64,000 bases of DNA, taken from assembly GCF_001551835.1 (NCBI RefSeq), contig NZ_LODL01000040.1:235382-299381 (forward strand), given 5' to 3'. The notes beneath the pieces are model-generated. The model was given only the letters and a program-made list of their open reading frames with translations, had not been told where the DNA came from and made no database searches. Every line of letters begins with the position of its first letter. Position 1 is the first letter of the stretch. This DNA comes from Dechloromonas denitrificans. GTDB lineage: Bacteria; Pseudomonadota; Gammaproteobacteria; Burkholderiales; Rhodocyclaceae. Made by a program: the position numbers and the translations under genes. Below are positions 8,444 to 16,887 of this stretch, piece after piece.

Positions 8444-9460
8444 ATGGCACTGATGGACTTCATCAAGAAACAATTCATCGACATTCTGCAATGGACGGAG
8501 GATGCCGACGGCACGCTGGCCTGGCGTTTCCCGATGGCCGAAATGGAAATCCAGAACGGCGCCAGCCTGACCGTGCGCGATTCGCAACTCGCCCTCTTCG
8601 TCAACGAAGGCACGGTGGCCGATGTCTTCGGCCCCGGCATGTACAAGCTGACGACGCAGACGCTGCCGGTGCTGACCTACCTGAAGAACTGGGACAAGCT
8701 GTTCGAATCCCCGTTCAAGTCCGACCTCTACTTCTTCTCGACCCGCCTGCAGCTCGACCAGAAGTGGGGCACGCCGAACCCGATCACCATCCGCGACAAG
8801 GAATTCGGCATCGTCCGGATGCGCGCCTTCGGCATCTACAGCTACCACCTGAGCGACGCCAAGACCTTCTACCAGAAGATTTCCGGCACCCGCGACAGCT
8901 ACTCCCGCGAAGAACTCGAAGGCCAGTTGCGCAATACCATGGTGGCCGGCCTGACCGACCTGTTCGGCGAATCCGGTGTCGCCTTCATCGACATGGCGGC
9001 CAGCCAGGACGAGTTCGGGAAGGCGATGTTCGCCAAGGCCCAGCCGATGTTCGCCGAATACGGCCTGACCCTCGATTCGCTGGTCGTTCAGAACGTCTCG
9101 CTGCCGGAAGAGTTGCAGAAGATCCTCGACCAGAAGATCGGCATGAACATGATCGGCGACATGCAGCGCTACACGCAGTACCAGGTCGCCAATGCCATCC
9201 CGGAAGCGGCGAAGAACGAAGGCGGCATGGCCGGCATGGGCGTCGGCCTCGGCGCCGGGGTCGGCTTCGGGCAGGTCATGGGGCAGGCGATGGCCTCGGC
9301 GGTGCAGCCGGCCGGCCAGGCCGCCCCTGCTGCCGGTACGGTGTCGGCCGACGAGGTGGTGGCGACGTTGGAAAAACTGCATGGACTGGTCGAAAAAGGC
9401 ATCCTCAGCCAGGCCGAGTTCGACGCCAAGAAAGCGGAATTGCTCAAAAAACTGAGTTGA
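8444..9460 (+). CDS. SPFH-domain protein with C-terminal SHOCT domain (YdjI-like)
   Basis: A 338-residue protein of the YdjI/COG4260 group, sometimes labelled virion-core-protein-like. The SPFH (band 7) region spans about residues 20-230. A Gly/Met-rich linker lies at 240-285, then Pro/Ala-rich sequence, and a SHOCT-type helix pair closes the protein (VATLEKLHGLVEKGILSQAE, about 305-335). There is no N-terminal membrane anchor, so it probably reaches the membrane through partners. Relatives in Bacillus act with PspA-like proteins in envelope stress. Its neighbours DUF350 and DUF4178 recur with it in other genomes. The precise function is unknown. Confidence 0.88.
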   Translation: MALMDFIKKQFIDILQWTEDADGTLAWRFPMAEMEIQNGASLTVRDSQLALFVNEGTVADVFGPGMYKLTTQTLPVLTYLKNWDKLFESPFKSDLYFFSTRLQLDQKWGTPNPITIRDKEFGIVRMRAFGIYSYHLSDAKTFYQKISGTRDSYSREELEGQLRNTMVAGLTDLFGESGVAFIDMAASQDEFGKAMFAKAQPMFAEYGLTLDSLVVQNVSLPEELQKILDQKIGMNMIGDMQRYTQYQVANAIPEAAKNEGGMAGMGVGLGAGVGFGQVMGQAMASAVQPAGQAAPAAGTVSADEVVATLEKLHGLVEKGILSQAEFDAKKAELLKKLS

Positions 9461-9470
9461 CCGCAGCCCT

Positions 9471-11402
9471 GTGGCCGTAACTGCTTCCTGTCCCTCCTGC
9501 GGCGCGCCGGTTGTCTTCAAATCGGCGGCGTCGATCTTTGCTGTCTGTGAATACTGCCAGAGCACGCTGGTTCGCCACGACCAGGCGCTGGAAGATATCG
9601 GCAAGATGGCGGCGCTGGTCGAGGACCGTTCGCCGCTGCGGTTGGGGGCGGAAGGTAGCTACAAAGGCGTCCATTTCGCGCTGATCGGGCGCATCCAGAT
9701 CAAGTACAGCCAGGGCTTGTGGAACGAGTGGCACCTGTTGTTCGACGACATGCGGACCGGCTGGTTGTCGGAGGCTGGTGGTGAGTATGTGCTCACTTTT
9801 GCGCAGTTCGTGCCGGACGCGCTGCCGCCATTCGACGATCTGAAGATCGGCCAGCGCTTCGTGCTGGCCAGCCAGACGTGGACGGTGAGCAATATCGAAA
9901 ATGCCGAGTGCGTCGCCGGCCAGGGCGAGTTGCCGTTCAAGGTCGGGGCCGGTTACCCGGTGCCTGCGGTCGACCTCCGGAATGGGGCAAATTTCGCTAC
10001 CCTCGACTATTCGGAAACGCCGCCGCTGCTGTTCATCGGCGAGGCAGTCGATTTCAAGTCGCTGAAAATGGCCAACCTGCGTGACGGGATGGCCTTGCCG
10101 GACAAGGCGGTCGAGGCAAGGGTTTTCCGTTGCCCGAGTTGCGGTTCGCCGATGGCAGCGCGCTCCAAGGATATTCTGGCGGTGGGCTGCGCTTCCTGCG
10201 GGGCGGTGGTCGATACGGCTGACCAGAACTACAAGATCCTGTCGAAGGCGCTGGGCAGCCGCGACGAAAAATACGTGCCGCGTCTGCCGCTGGGCAGCAA
10301 GGGGCGGCTGGAGGACAAGCCGGTCGAGGTCATCGGCTTCCTGGTCAAGCAGTGCAGGATCGAAGGCATCGAGTACGACTGGCGTGAATACCTGCTGGCG
10401 GCTGAAAACGGCACTTACCGCTGGCTGACCGAATACAACGGCCACTGGAACATCGCCGACGTACTGTCCAAGCCACCGGCGCAAAGTGGTTCGATGGAAC
10501 TGGCCGATGTTCGCTGGGGCGGCGAGACGTTCAAGCATTTCTCGACGACGCCGACGGCGCAGGTGATCCAGGTCGCCGGCGAATTCACCTGGCGGGTCCG
10601 CCGGGCCGAGAGCAACCGGGTGGTCGACTATGTGGCGCCACCGCTGATGCTGTCGCGCGAATCGAGCAATAAGGAGCTGAGCTGGTCGCAAGGCAGCTAT
10701 GTCGCGCCGGCTGTCATCGAAACGGCGTTCCAGCTGCCCGGCAAGCTGCCCGAGCCGCTCGGTGTTTTCGCCAACCAGCCCAACCCGTGGGGCGACACCC
10801 ATCAACGCATCTGCCGCCTGTTCTGGAAGCTGGCGCTGCTCGCCATCGCGCTGCAGGCCTTCTTCGCCTTCATTTCCGGCGGCAAGCTGCTGCTCCGTCA
10901 GGAACTGCATTTCGCGCCGCAGATGCTGGAAGAAAGCGTCAATACCCGCGACTTCGAAGTCCGCGACAAGCCGCGCAAGATCACCGTCCGCAACACCGCC
11001 GGCCTCGACAACAACTGGATCGGCCTCGACCTGACTCTGGTCAACAAGACGACCGGCGAAGCCTGGCCGGCCAGTCGCGAACTGTCTTACTACTACGGCA
11101 ACGACGGTGGCGAAAGCTGGTCCGAGGGCAGCCGCGACGACGAAGTCGTTTTCCTCGCCATTCCGCCCGGTACCTACTATCTGGCGGTCGACCCCGAGCT
11201 GGCCCCGGAAAAGCCGGTCGCGGTACGCGACACCATCGAGGTGTTCACCGGCGGTGCCGGCTGGTCGAATTTCGTGATGGTGATGATTTTCCTGGTCGCC
11301 TTCCCGATCTTTACCCGGCTGCGCCATGCCGCCTTCGAAGCCCGGCGCTGGGCCGAAAGCGACCACGCGCCGGTGAGCAGCGACGATTCGGACGACGACT
11401 GA
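9471..11402 (+). CDS. DUF4178 protein with two zinc ribbons and C-terminal membrane helices
   Basis: A 643-residue protein starting with GTG 10 bases after the SPFH stop. It has an N-terminal zinc ribbon (CPSC at 7-10, CEYC at 26-29) followed by a DUF4178 beta-rich unit. A second ribbon (CPSC near 220, CASC near 240) precedes a second DUF4178 unit, so the front half looks like a tandem duplication. The membrane helix near 455-475 is followed by an approximately 120-residue segment that should be extracytoplasmic, and a second helix lies near 600-620. The acidic tail is rich in Asp and Ser. Zinc ribbons inside and a sensor-like domain outside suggest a scaffold or sensor, but this is inference. 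The stop overlaps the next ATG by one base. Confidence 0.85.
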   Translation: MAVTASCPSCGAPVVFKSAASIFAVCEYCQSTLVRHDQALEDIGKMAALVEDRSPLRLGAEGSYKGVHFALIGRIQIKYSQGLWNEWHLLFDDMRTGWLSEAGGEYVLTFAQFVPDALPPFDDLKIGQRFVLASQTWTVSNIENAECVAGQGELPFKVGAGYPVPAVDLRNGANFATLDYSETPPLLFIGEAVDFKSLKMANLRDGMALPDKAVEARVFRCPSCGSPMAARSKDILAVGCASCGAVVDTADQNYKILSKALGSRDEKYVPRLPLGSKGRLEDKPVEVIGFLVKQCRIEGIEYDWREYLLAAENGTYRWLTEYNGHWNIADVLSKPPAQSGSMELADVRWGGETFKHFSTTPTAQVIQVAGEFTWRVRRAESNRVVDYVAPPLMLSRESSNKELSWSQGSYVAPAVIETAFQLPGKLPEPLGVFANQPNPWGDTHQRICRLFWKLALLAIALQAFFAFISGGKLLLRQELHFAPQMLEESVNTRDFEVRDKPRKITVRNTAGLDNNWIGLDLTLVNKTTGEAWPASRELSYYYGNDGGESWSEGSRDDEVVFLAIPPGTYYLAVDPELAPEKPVAVRDTIEVFTGGAGWSNFVMVMIFLVAFPIFTRLRHAAFEARRWAESDHAPVSSDDSDDD

Positions 11403-11548
11403 TGTTCAAACATTTCAACCTCGCCGCCGGCCTGCTCGCCCTTGCGCTGTTCGGCTATGCCCAGAACCAGGGCTGGAACATGTTCGACAACGTCGCCAAT
11501 AGCGGCCATGGCGGCTCCAGCGGCAGCAGTCGCACCTATCACAAGTAA
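11402..11548 (+). CDS. Small membrane or exported protein, 48 residues
   Basis: Not recognised. The ATG shares one base with the stop of the DUF4178 gene (TGATG), which strongly suggests coupled translation. The product has one hydrophobic stretch (LAAGLLALALFGYA, residues 7-20), which could be a signal peptide or a membrane anchor, and a short Gly/Ser-rich tail. Codon use matches the neighbours. It is probably the fourth member of the DUF350/SPFH/DUF4178 module. Confidence 0.7.
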   Translation: MFKHFNLAAGLLALALFGYAQNQGWNMFDNVANSGHGGSSGSSRTYHK

Positions 11549-11574
11549 ATCTGCACGGGATGGGGCGCTGTTGC

Positions 11575-11580
11575 GATAAT
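11575..11580 (+). promoter_or_regulatory. -10 box directly upstream of the GGDEF sensor gene
   Basis: GATAAT is followed by six bases and then the ATG at 11587, which places the transcription start at the start codon. No Shine-Dalgarno sequence is present. The position of this box argues against the longer reading from an ATG at 11560. Confidence 0.45.
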
Positions 11581-11586
11581 ACGGTC

Positions 11587-13641
11587 ATGCGGTTTTTGAT
11601 CTGTTTTCTGCTTCTTTTGGTGCTTTCGCCGGCGTACGCGCTGGAAAAGGTTGTCCTGCAACTCAACTGGAAACACCAGTTCCAATTTGCCGGCTATTAC
11701 GCGGCCATTGAGAAGGGCTATTTCCGTGAGGCGGGTTTCGACGTCAGTCTGCGCGAACTGGCCGAAGGAATCGATCCGGTCGACATGGTACTCAAGGGCG
11801 AGGCCGATTACGGTATTGCCGCCTCCGAACTGGCGTTGCGCCGTGGTCGCGGTCAACCGGTGGTTGCCCTGGCCGCCATTATTCAGCATTCGCCGCTCGT
11901 GCTGCTGGTCAATCGCCGGCATGTGCCCAATGTCGATGCGCTGAACGATAAACGCATCATGCTGGCGCCGCACGAGAGCGAGTTGTACGCCTACCTGAAG
12001 CGGGAAGGCGTTGAAAAATTCGAGGCGCAGCCCCACTCCTTCGATCCGGCCGACCTGATTGCCGGCAAGGTCGATGCGATTTCCGGCTACTCGACCGACG
12101 AGCCTTTCCTGCTGCGGGAAGCCCACTTTCCCTATCGGCAGTTCAGCCCCGACTCGGTCGGCATCGATTTTTACGGTGACGTCCTGTTCACCACCGAAAA
12201 GAAAATCAAACAGTCGCCCGCCGCCGTTCGCGCCTTCCGCGCAGCGGTATTGCGCGGCTGGCGCTATGCGATGGCCAACCCGGAAGAGATTGTCGATCTG
12301 ATCGGCGAGCGTTATTCACCGCGCCATAGCCGCGCCCATCTGCTCTTCGAGGCCAGCGAGATGACGCGGCTGATGCAGCCGGAATTGGTCGAAATCGGCC
12401 ACATGTCGGCAACGCGCTGGCAGCATATCGCCCAGACCTACACCGAGCTCGGCATGTTGCCGGTCAATGCCTCGCTCAACGGCCTGCTCTATCACGCCGA
12501 GCCCGATGTGCTGCCGCCCTGGGTCTGGCCGGCTTTTCTGGCCGGGGCCAGCATCATTCTGCTGGCTGCCTTGATGGCCGCCTACTTTGCCCGTTTGAAC
12601 CAGCGCTTGCGGCGCGAAATCGCCACCCGGCTCAGCACCGAGGCCGCCCTGCGCAATAGCGAGGAGCGTTACCGGACGCTGGCCGAGCACAGCAAGGACG
12701 TCATCTGGACGCTCGATCTGGCGAGCCTGCGCTTTACCTATGTCAGCCCGGCGATCCAGCGGGTGCGCGGCTTTACGGCCGAGGAGGTGATGGCGGAGCC
12801 GCTGGCCGAGGCGATGACGCCCGATTCGTACGCCCATGTCAGCCAGTTGCTGCAGGAGCATCTGGCCCGGCTGGCACGCGGTGATCGGAGTGCGCTGTCG
12901 GCGACTGTCGAAATCGATCAGCCGCACAAGAACGGCGGCACCATCTCCTCCGAAGTGGTCGCCAGTTTCCTGCTCGACGAGGCGGGGCAGCCGGTTTCCA
13001 TTCTCGGCATCGCCCGCGATATTTCCGAACGCCGCACCGCCGAGCAGCAGTTGCGCTTGGTCAACGACACCCTGCGCCAGCAACTCGACGAAATCCAGCG
13101 CCTGCAGGCTGCCTTGCAGGAGCAGGCGATCCGCGACAGTCTGACCGGCTGCTTCAACCGCCGCTATCTCGATGAAACGCTGGAACGCGAATTGTCGCGG
13201 GCGCAGCGTGAGGGCTACCCGCTGTCGCTGCTGATCCTCGATCTCGACCACTTCAAGCAGATCAACGACAGCTACGGTCACCAGGCCGGTGACCAAGCCC
13301 TGAAGGAACTGGCCAGCATGCTGACGGCCGACATCCGGCACGAAGATGTGCTGTGCCGCTACGGTGGCGAGGAATTCGTCATCCTGCTGCCGCGCATGCC
13401 GCTCAAGGTCGCCGAGAAACGGGCCGAACGCTGGCGCCTGATGATCAGCCAGCTTCGCCTCCCGATTGGTGACATCGAACTGGGCTTTACTGCCTCGGTC
13501 GGCCTGGCCTGCTATCCCGATCATGGCAAGACGGCTGATGAGCTGACCCAGTTGGCTGATCTGGCGCTCTATATCGCCAAGCATGAAGGCCGCAACCGGG
13601 TGGTCGTCTATTCGCCGCCGGAGCCGCCCGTCCGGAGCTAG
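11587..13641 (+). CDS. Diguanylate cyclase with periplasmic NMT1-type substrate-binding domain and PAS
   Basis: A 684-residue inner-membrane sensor that should make cyclic-di-GMP. The signal peptide (about residues 1-18) is followed by an ABC-type substrate-binding domain of the NMT1/THI5-like class (about 20-300). A membrane helix lies near 318-340, a PAS domain at about 360-490, a short coiled coil, and a GGDEF domain at about 515-675. The active site reads RYGGEEF and the product-inhibition I-site RHED sits five residues before it, so the enzyme looks active and feedback-controlled. The binding domain resembles those for pyrimidine precursors or sulfonates, but the ligand is unknown. From the ATG at 11560 the signal peptide would be buried, so 11587 is preferred. 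Confidence 0.9.
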   Translation: MRFLICFLLLLVLSPAYALEKVVLQLNWKHQFQFAGYYAAIEKGYFREAGFDVSLRELAEGIDPVDMVLKGEADYGIAASELALRRGRGQPVVALAAIIQHSPLVLLVNRRHVPNVDALNDKRIMLAPHESELYAYLKREGVEKFEAQPHSFDPADLIAGKVDAISGYSTDEPFLLREAHFPYRQFSPDSVGIDFYGDVLFTTEKKIKQSPAAVRAFRAAVLRGWRYAMANPEEIVDLIGERYSPRHSRAHLLFEASEMTRLMQPELVEIGHMSATRWQHIAQTYTELGMLPVNASLNGLLYHAEPDVLPPWVWPAFLAGASIILLAALMAAYFARLNQRLRREIATRLSTEAALRNSEERYRTLAEHSKDVIWTLDLASLRFTYVSPAIQRVRGFTAEEVMAEPLAEAMTPDSYAHVSQLLQEHLARLARGDRSALSATVEIDQPHKNGGTISSEVVASFLLDEAGQPVSILGIARDISERRTAEQQLRLVNDTLRQQLDEIQRLQAALQEQAIRDSLTGCFNRRYLDETLERELSRAQREGYPLSLLILDLDHFKQINDSYGHQAGDQALKELASMLTADIRHEDVLCRYGGEEFVILLPRMPLKVAEKRAERWRLMISQLRLPIGDIELGFTASVGLACYPDHGKTADELTQLADLALYIAKHEGRNRVVVYSPPEPPVRS

Positions 13642-14303
13642 TCGCCGCCACAGCTTCCGCCGCAGCCCCCGCCGCCATCGCTGCCACTGTCGCCGTTCGA
13701 CGAGCTGCCGCTATCACCCGAACAGCCGCTGCTGCAGCCAATATGGCTGGCGCAGAAGCCGCTGCCGGTCGCCCCTTGGGCCTGGGCCAGACAGTCCAGC
13801 TGGTAAATGAAACCGCCGCTGATCGCCAGCGCCGCATCCAGTGCAAAGAGCCGGGGCAGGCGCTGCGGATTTTTCGGGTCGATCTCTTCCCGGGCGCAGG
13901 CCAGCCGCCAGGCGCGCCGGATGCCATCACTGGCCTGGGTCGGCGAGTTCATCGCCGCGGCCGGCGTATGGTGCAGAAAACGGCCAAAGGCACGGCGGCA
14001 GAATTTGTCGTAGTGCCGGGTAAACAGGATGAATTCATGCCAAGCATCGTCGACCGCCTGCGAGGGCATCGCCACCATCCGGCGGCCGGCTGTTCGGCAA
14101 AGCTGGAAGTAGTCCTGCAGCCCGGCGAAAACCTCGCTGCGCTGCGCCTCGCTCAATTCCGGCCGGCGGGCGGCCAGCCGCTGGTCGAGAAAGCGCTGGT
14201 AGGGAAAGCTGTCGATATAGGCAGCTTGCCGCCGCTTGCCCCAATTGCGCCAGAGGAGGACGGCGAGCAACGCGAGCAGGCCGACGATGATCAGTTTCGC
14301 CAT
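13638..14303 (-). CDS. Membrane-anchored protein with WHEFIL motif and Gly/Cys-rich tail
   Basis: A 221-residue protein. An N-terminal membrane helix (residues 3-19) precedes a soluble helical domain with DDAWHEFIL, HYDKFC and FLHHTP, a His/Asp/Cys-containing signature shared with the glycine-rich-domain (GRDP/DUF1399-like) family. The last 45 residues or so are dominated by Gly, Ser, Cys and Asp and end in GGGGCGGSCGGD. The conserved His and Cys residues could bind a metal. The function is unknown. The stop overlaps the end of the convergent GGDEF gene by three bases, leaving no room for a terminator. Confidence 0.75.
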   Translation of the reverse strand: MAKLIIVGLLALLAVLLWRNWGKRRQAAYIDSFPYQRFLDQRLAARRPELSEAQRSEVFAGLQDYFQLCRTAGRRMVAMPSQAVDDAWHEFILFTRHYDKFCRRAFGRFLHHTPAAAMNSPTQASDGIRRAWRLACAREEIDPKNPQRLPRLFALDAALAISGGFIYQLDCLAQAQGATGSGFCASHIGCSSGCSGDSGSSSNGDSGSDGGGGCGGSCGGD

Positions 14304-14316
14304 GCCGCAGCCCTAG

Positions 14317-15771
14317 CTAGCCGTTGATATCGAAGCACATGTATTTCACTTCGAGATAATCCTCTATCCCGTACTTCGAGCCTTCGCGGCCGATGCCGGA
14401 CTGCTTGATGCCGCCAAACGGAGCCACTTCATTCGAGATCAGGCCGGTATTGATGCCGACCATGCCGTACTCCAGGGCTTCGCCGACCCGCCAGCAGCGG
14501 CTGACGCTCGCCGTGAAAAAGTAGGCGGCCAGGCCGAATTCGGTATCGTTGGCCAGCGCGATGGCTTCGGTTTCCGTTTCGAAACGGAACAGCGGGGCGA
14601 CCGGGCCGAAGGTTTCCTCGCGGGCCACCTGCATCGCCGTCGTTACATCGGCCAGCACCGTCGGCTGGTAAAAGTTGCCGCCGCGTTGATGGCGGGCGCC
14701 GCCGCACAGCACGCGCGCTCCCTTGCCAAGCGCGTCGGCGACGTGGCTTTCGACCTTGGCCAGCGCCGCGGCATTGATCAGCGGCCCCTGGGCGACCCCT
14801 TCTTCAATGCCGGCGCCAACCTTCATGGCACTCGCCTTGGCGGCAAACTTACGGGCGAATTCCTCGTAAACGCCGGATTGCACCAGGAAGCGGTTGGCGC
14901 AGACGCAGGTCTGGCCGGTGTTGCGGTATTTTGCCGTGATCGCGTTGTCGACCGCAGCATCGATGTCGGCATCGTCGAAAACGATGAAGGGTGCGTTGCC
15001 GCCCAGTTCAAGCGACACCTTCTTGACGGTTGGCGCGCATTGCGCCATCAGCAGCCGGCCGACGCCGGTCGAGCCGGTAAATGACAGCTTGCGGACGCTG
15101 GGATTGGCGGTCAGCTCGCCGCCGATTTCCGCCGGCTGGCCGGTCACCACGTTGAATACACCGGCCGGGAAGCCGGCCTGCTCGGCCAGCACGGCCAGTG
15201 CCAAAGCGGTGAGCGGCGTCTGTTCGGCTGGTTTGACGACGACCGGGCAACCGGCGGCCAGTGCCGGTGCAACTTTGCGGGTGATCATGGCGAGCGGGAA
15301 ATTCCAGGGCGTGATGGCCGCACAAACGCCAATCGGCTGCTTGATCACCACCAGTCGCTTGTCGGCTGCCGGGCTGGGAATCGTTTCGCCGTAGGCGCGC
15401 TTGCCTTCTTCGGCAAACCATTCGACGAACGAGGCACCGTAAATCACTTCACCCCGGGCTTCGCTGAGCGGCTTGCCGCACTCGGCGGTCACCAGTTGCG
15501 CTAGGTCGTCAGCGTTTTCAATGATCAGCTTGAACCAGACCTGCATCAGTTGGGCGCGCCGCTTGGCGGTCAGGGCCCGCCAGGCCGGCCAGGCCGCCTC
15601 GGCCGCCACGATGGCGCGGCGGGTTTCGGCACTGCCGCAACGCGGCACCTCGGCCAGCAATTCGCCATTGGCCGGGTTCAAGACGGCAAAGCTGATGCCG
15701 CTGTCGGCCGCAGTCCATTTTCCGTCAATAAAGTTGGTTGACCGCAGCAATGCCCTGTTTTGTAGATTCAT
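14317..15771 (-). CDS. gabD: Succinate-semialdehyde dehydrogenase (NAD(P)+)
   Basis: Oxidises succinate semialdehyde to succinate, the last step of 4-aminobutyrate breakdown. At 484 residues it matches GabD throughout. Visible landmarks are TPWNFPLAM (near 155), the cofactor-binding FTGSTGVGR (near 230), the general-base Glu in ELGGNAPFIV (near 255), and the catalytic Cys in NTGQTCVCANR (near 290). The C-terminal KQSGIGREGSKYGIEDYLE is a GabD signature. No gabT or GABA transporter is adjacent, so it may also serve other routes that produce the semialdehyde. It is divergent from the NlpC/P60 gene, 63 bases away. Confidence 0.92.
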   Translation of the reverse strand: MNLQNRALLRSTNFIDGKWTAADSGISFAVLNPANGELLAEVPRCGSAETRRAIVAAEAAWPAWRALTAKRRAQLMQVWFKLIIENADDLAQLVTAECGKPLSEARGEVIYGASFVEWFAEEGKRAYGETIPSPAADKRLVVIKQPIGVCAAITPWNFPLAMITRKVAPALAAGCPVVVKPAEQTPLTALALAVLAEQAGFPAGVFNVVTGQPAEIGGELTANPSVRKLSFTGSTGVGRLLMAQCAPTVKKVSLELGGNAPFIVFDDADIDAAVDNAITAKYRNTGQTCVCANRFLVQSGVYEEFARKFAAKASAMKVGAGIEEGVAQGPLINAAALAKVESHVADALGKGARVLCGGARHQRGGNFYQPTVLADVTTAMQVAREETFGPVAPLFRFETETEAIALANDTEFGLAAYFFTASVSRCWRVGEALEYGMVGINTGLISNEVAPFGGIKQSGIGREGSKYGIEDYLEVKYMCFDING

Positions 15772-15834
15772 GGTCTTGAAAAATCCTGTAAAAACGGTAA
15801 GTTATGCACTGTTCCCGGAAAGAGCTTTAACTCG

Positions 15835-16335
15835 ATGCGCGTTCCTGCCCTGATTTTCGTCTCGCTCGCCTGCCTGCTGCTGGCTGCCTGTAGCGGCCCG
15901 GCGCCGCGCCCGGTTGCCACGACGGGAACTATAGCGCAACCGTCTTTGCCGATCAGCGAGCTGGGCAACGAGGTGGCCTTGTATGCGCTTGGCCTGATCG
16001 ATACCGGCTATCGCTTTGGCGGCAAGAACCCCGAGGCTGGCCTCGACTGCAGCGGCATGGTCAGCTATATCTACGCTCAGGCGACCAATCTGAAAGTCCG
16101 CGGCAGTGCCTTTGATATTGCCCGCAATGCCAAACCGATCGAGCGCGGCGCCTTGCGCCCCGGCGATCTCGTCTTCTTCAACACCAGCAACCGGCCGTTT
16201 TCGCATGTCGGCATCTATATCGGTGATGCCCGTTTCGTCCATGCCCCGTCGACCAACGGCAAGGTCCGCATCGATCGCCTCAACGATCGCTACTACGCCC
16301 AGCGTTTCGAGGCCGCCCGCACCTTCTTCGACTAA
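15835..16335 (+). CDS. NlpC/P60-family lipoprotein (peptidoglycan endopeptidase)
   Basis: A 166-residue envelope hydrolase expected to cut peptide stems of peptidoglycan. The lipoprotein signal ends in LLAAC (Cys near residue 19). After a short linker the NlpC/P60 domain (about 50-160) shows the catalytic Cys in LDCSGMV, the His in FSHVGIYIG and the third polar residue in FVHAPS. The size and order match the Spr/MepS type. The gene stands alone on the plus strand between gabD (divergent) and tRNA-Arg. The start gives a complete signal peptide. Confidence 0.92.
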   Translation: MRVPALIFVSLACLLLAACSGPAPRPVATTGTIAQPSLPISELGNEVALYALGLIDTGYRFGGKNPEAGLDCSGMVSYIYAQATNLKVRGSAFDIARNAKPIERGALRPGDLVFFNTSNRPFSHVGIYIGDARFVHAPSTNGKVRIDRLNDRYYAQRFEAARTFFD

Positions 16336-16383
16336 ACCTACCCATTAAATAGCGTAACTGGCGCTCTTATTGGTTCGATGGCA

Positions 16384-16412
16384 TGGACGCCAGCGCCGGC
16401 TGAAGGTAGAAT
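16384..16412 (+). promoter_or_regulatory. Sigma-70 promoter of tRNA-Arg
   Basis: TGGACG (16384-16389) and TAGAAT (16407-16412) are separated by 17 bases. The -10 box lies 12 bases before the tRNA 5' end, leaving a short leader for RNase P to remove. Confidence 0.6.
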
Positions 16413-16424
16413 CCATCCTCCCAA

Positions 16425-16501
16425 GCGCCCGTAGCTCAGCTGGATAGAGTATTGCCCTCCGAAGGCAGTGGTCGGACGTTCGAATCGTCTCGGGCGCGCC
16501 A
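16425..16501 (+). tRNA. tRNA-Arg (anticodon CCG)
   Basis: A complete cloverleaf of 77 bases with encoded CCA. The acceptor stem GCGCCCG (16425-16431) pairs with CGGGCGC (16491-16497). The anticodon stem TTGCC/GGCAG encloses the loop CTCCGAA, giving anticodon CCG, which reads CGG codons. The T-loop is TTCGAAT. It has its own promoter and a strong downstream terminator, so it is a single-gene unit. Confidence 0.95.
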
Positions 16502-16509
16502 GAATGTAT

Positions 16510-16541
16510 AAAAAGCTGATTCCGCAAGGAATCAGCTTTTT
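16510..16541 (+). terminator. Rho-independent terminator after tRNA-Arg
   Basis: A perfect 14-bp stem (16510-16523 with 16528-16541) with loop GCAA and T/A-rich ends. Because both flanks are A- or T-rich it can work in both directions, also stopping the minus-strand unit that ends at 16571. Confidence 0.9.
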
Positions 16542-16570
16542 TATTTGGTGCATCCCGTTGCTGCTGGGGG

Positions 16571-16858
16571 TCAGGCCTGATCGCTCTGTTGCTGGTTGGC
16601 AAGCGCCTTTTCGGTGATTTCCCGGTAAAGCGAGGTGACCTTGCCGGCCAGTAGCTGATATTCGGGGTGGCGTTCGATCATTGGCTTGATGTTGGTCGAG
16701 TCGGTGAACACCTCTTCCAGGAAGGAAATGTCGTAATCGCTCAGGGTTTCGCCCCGGTCGACTTTTTCCTTCAAGGCCAGGGCGCGGGGCAGGCGTTGCT
16801 TTTCCAGGCGTTCGACGAGGACGGTAAGCATTCCTTGGTCGGCGGAAGTTGAATCCAT
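16571..16858 (-). CDS. Small soluble protein downstream of the DASS transporter
   Basis: Not recognised. A 95-residue hydrophilic, mostly helical protein with no signal or membrane segment. It starts at an ATG preceded by GAAGGAGAT, a strong ribosome-binding site, 29 bases after the transporter stop, so it is almost certainly in the same operon. The central part (ETLSDYDISFLEEVF) is rich in acidic residues. It could be a regulatory partner of the transporter; this is inferred from position only. Confidence 0.75.
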   Translation of the reverse strand: MDSTSADQGMLTVLVERLEKQRLPRALALKEKVDRGETLSDYDISFLEEVFTDSTNIKPMIERHPEYQLLAGKVTSLYREITEKALANQQQSDQA

Positions 16859-16887
16859 GATGATCTCCTTCGGGTTGGGGTCTAGTT

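Noticed and set aside
9444..11366. A 640-codon minus-strand open frame opposite the DUF4178 gene
   Set aside because: The plus strand shows paired CxxC zinc ribbons and membrane helices; the minus frame has no recognisable domain.
16425..16501. tRNA-Arg as an attachment site of an integrated element
   Set aside because: No integrase, direct repeat of the tRNA 3' end or foreign-looking DNA follows; the neighbouring genes look native.
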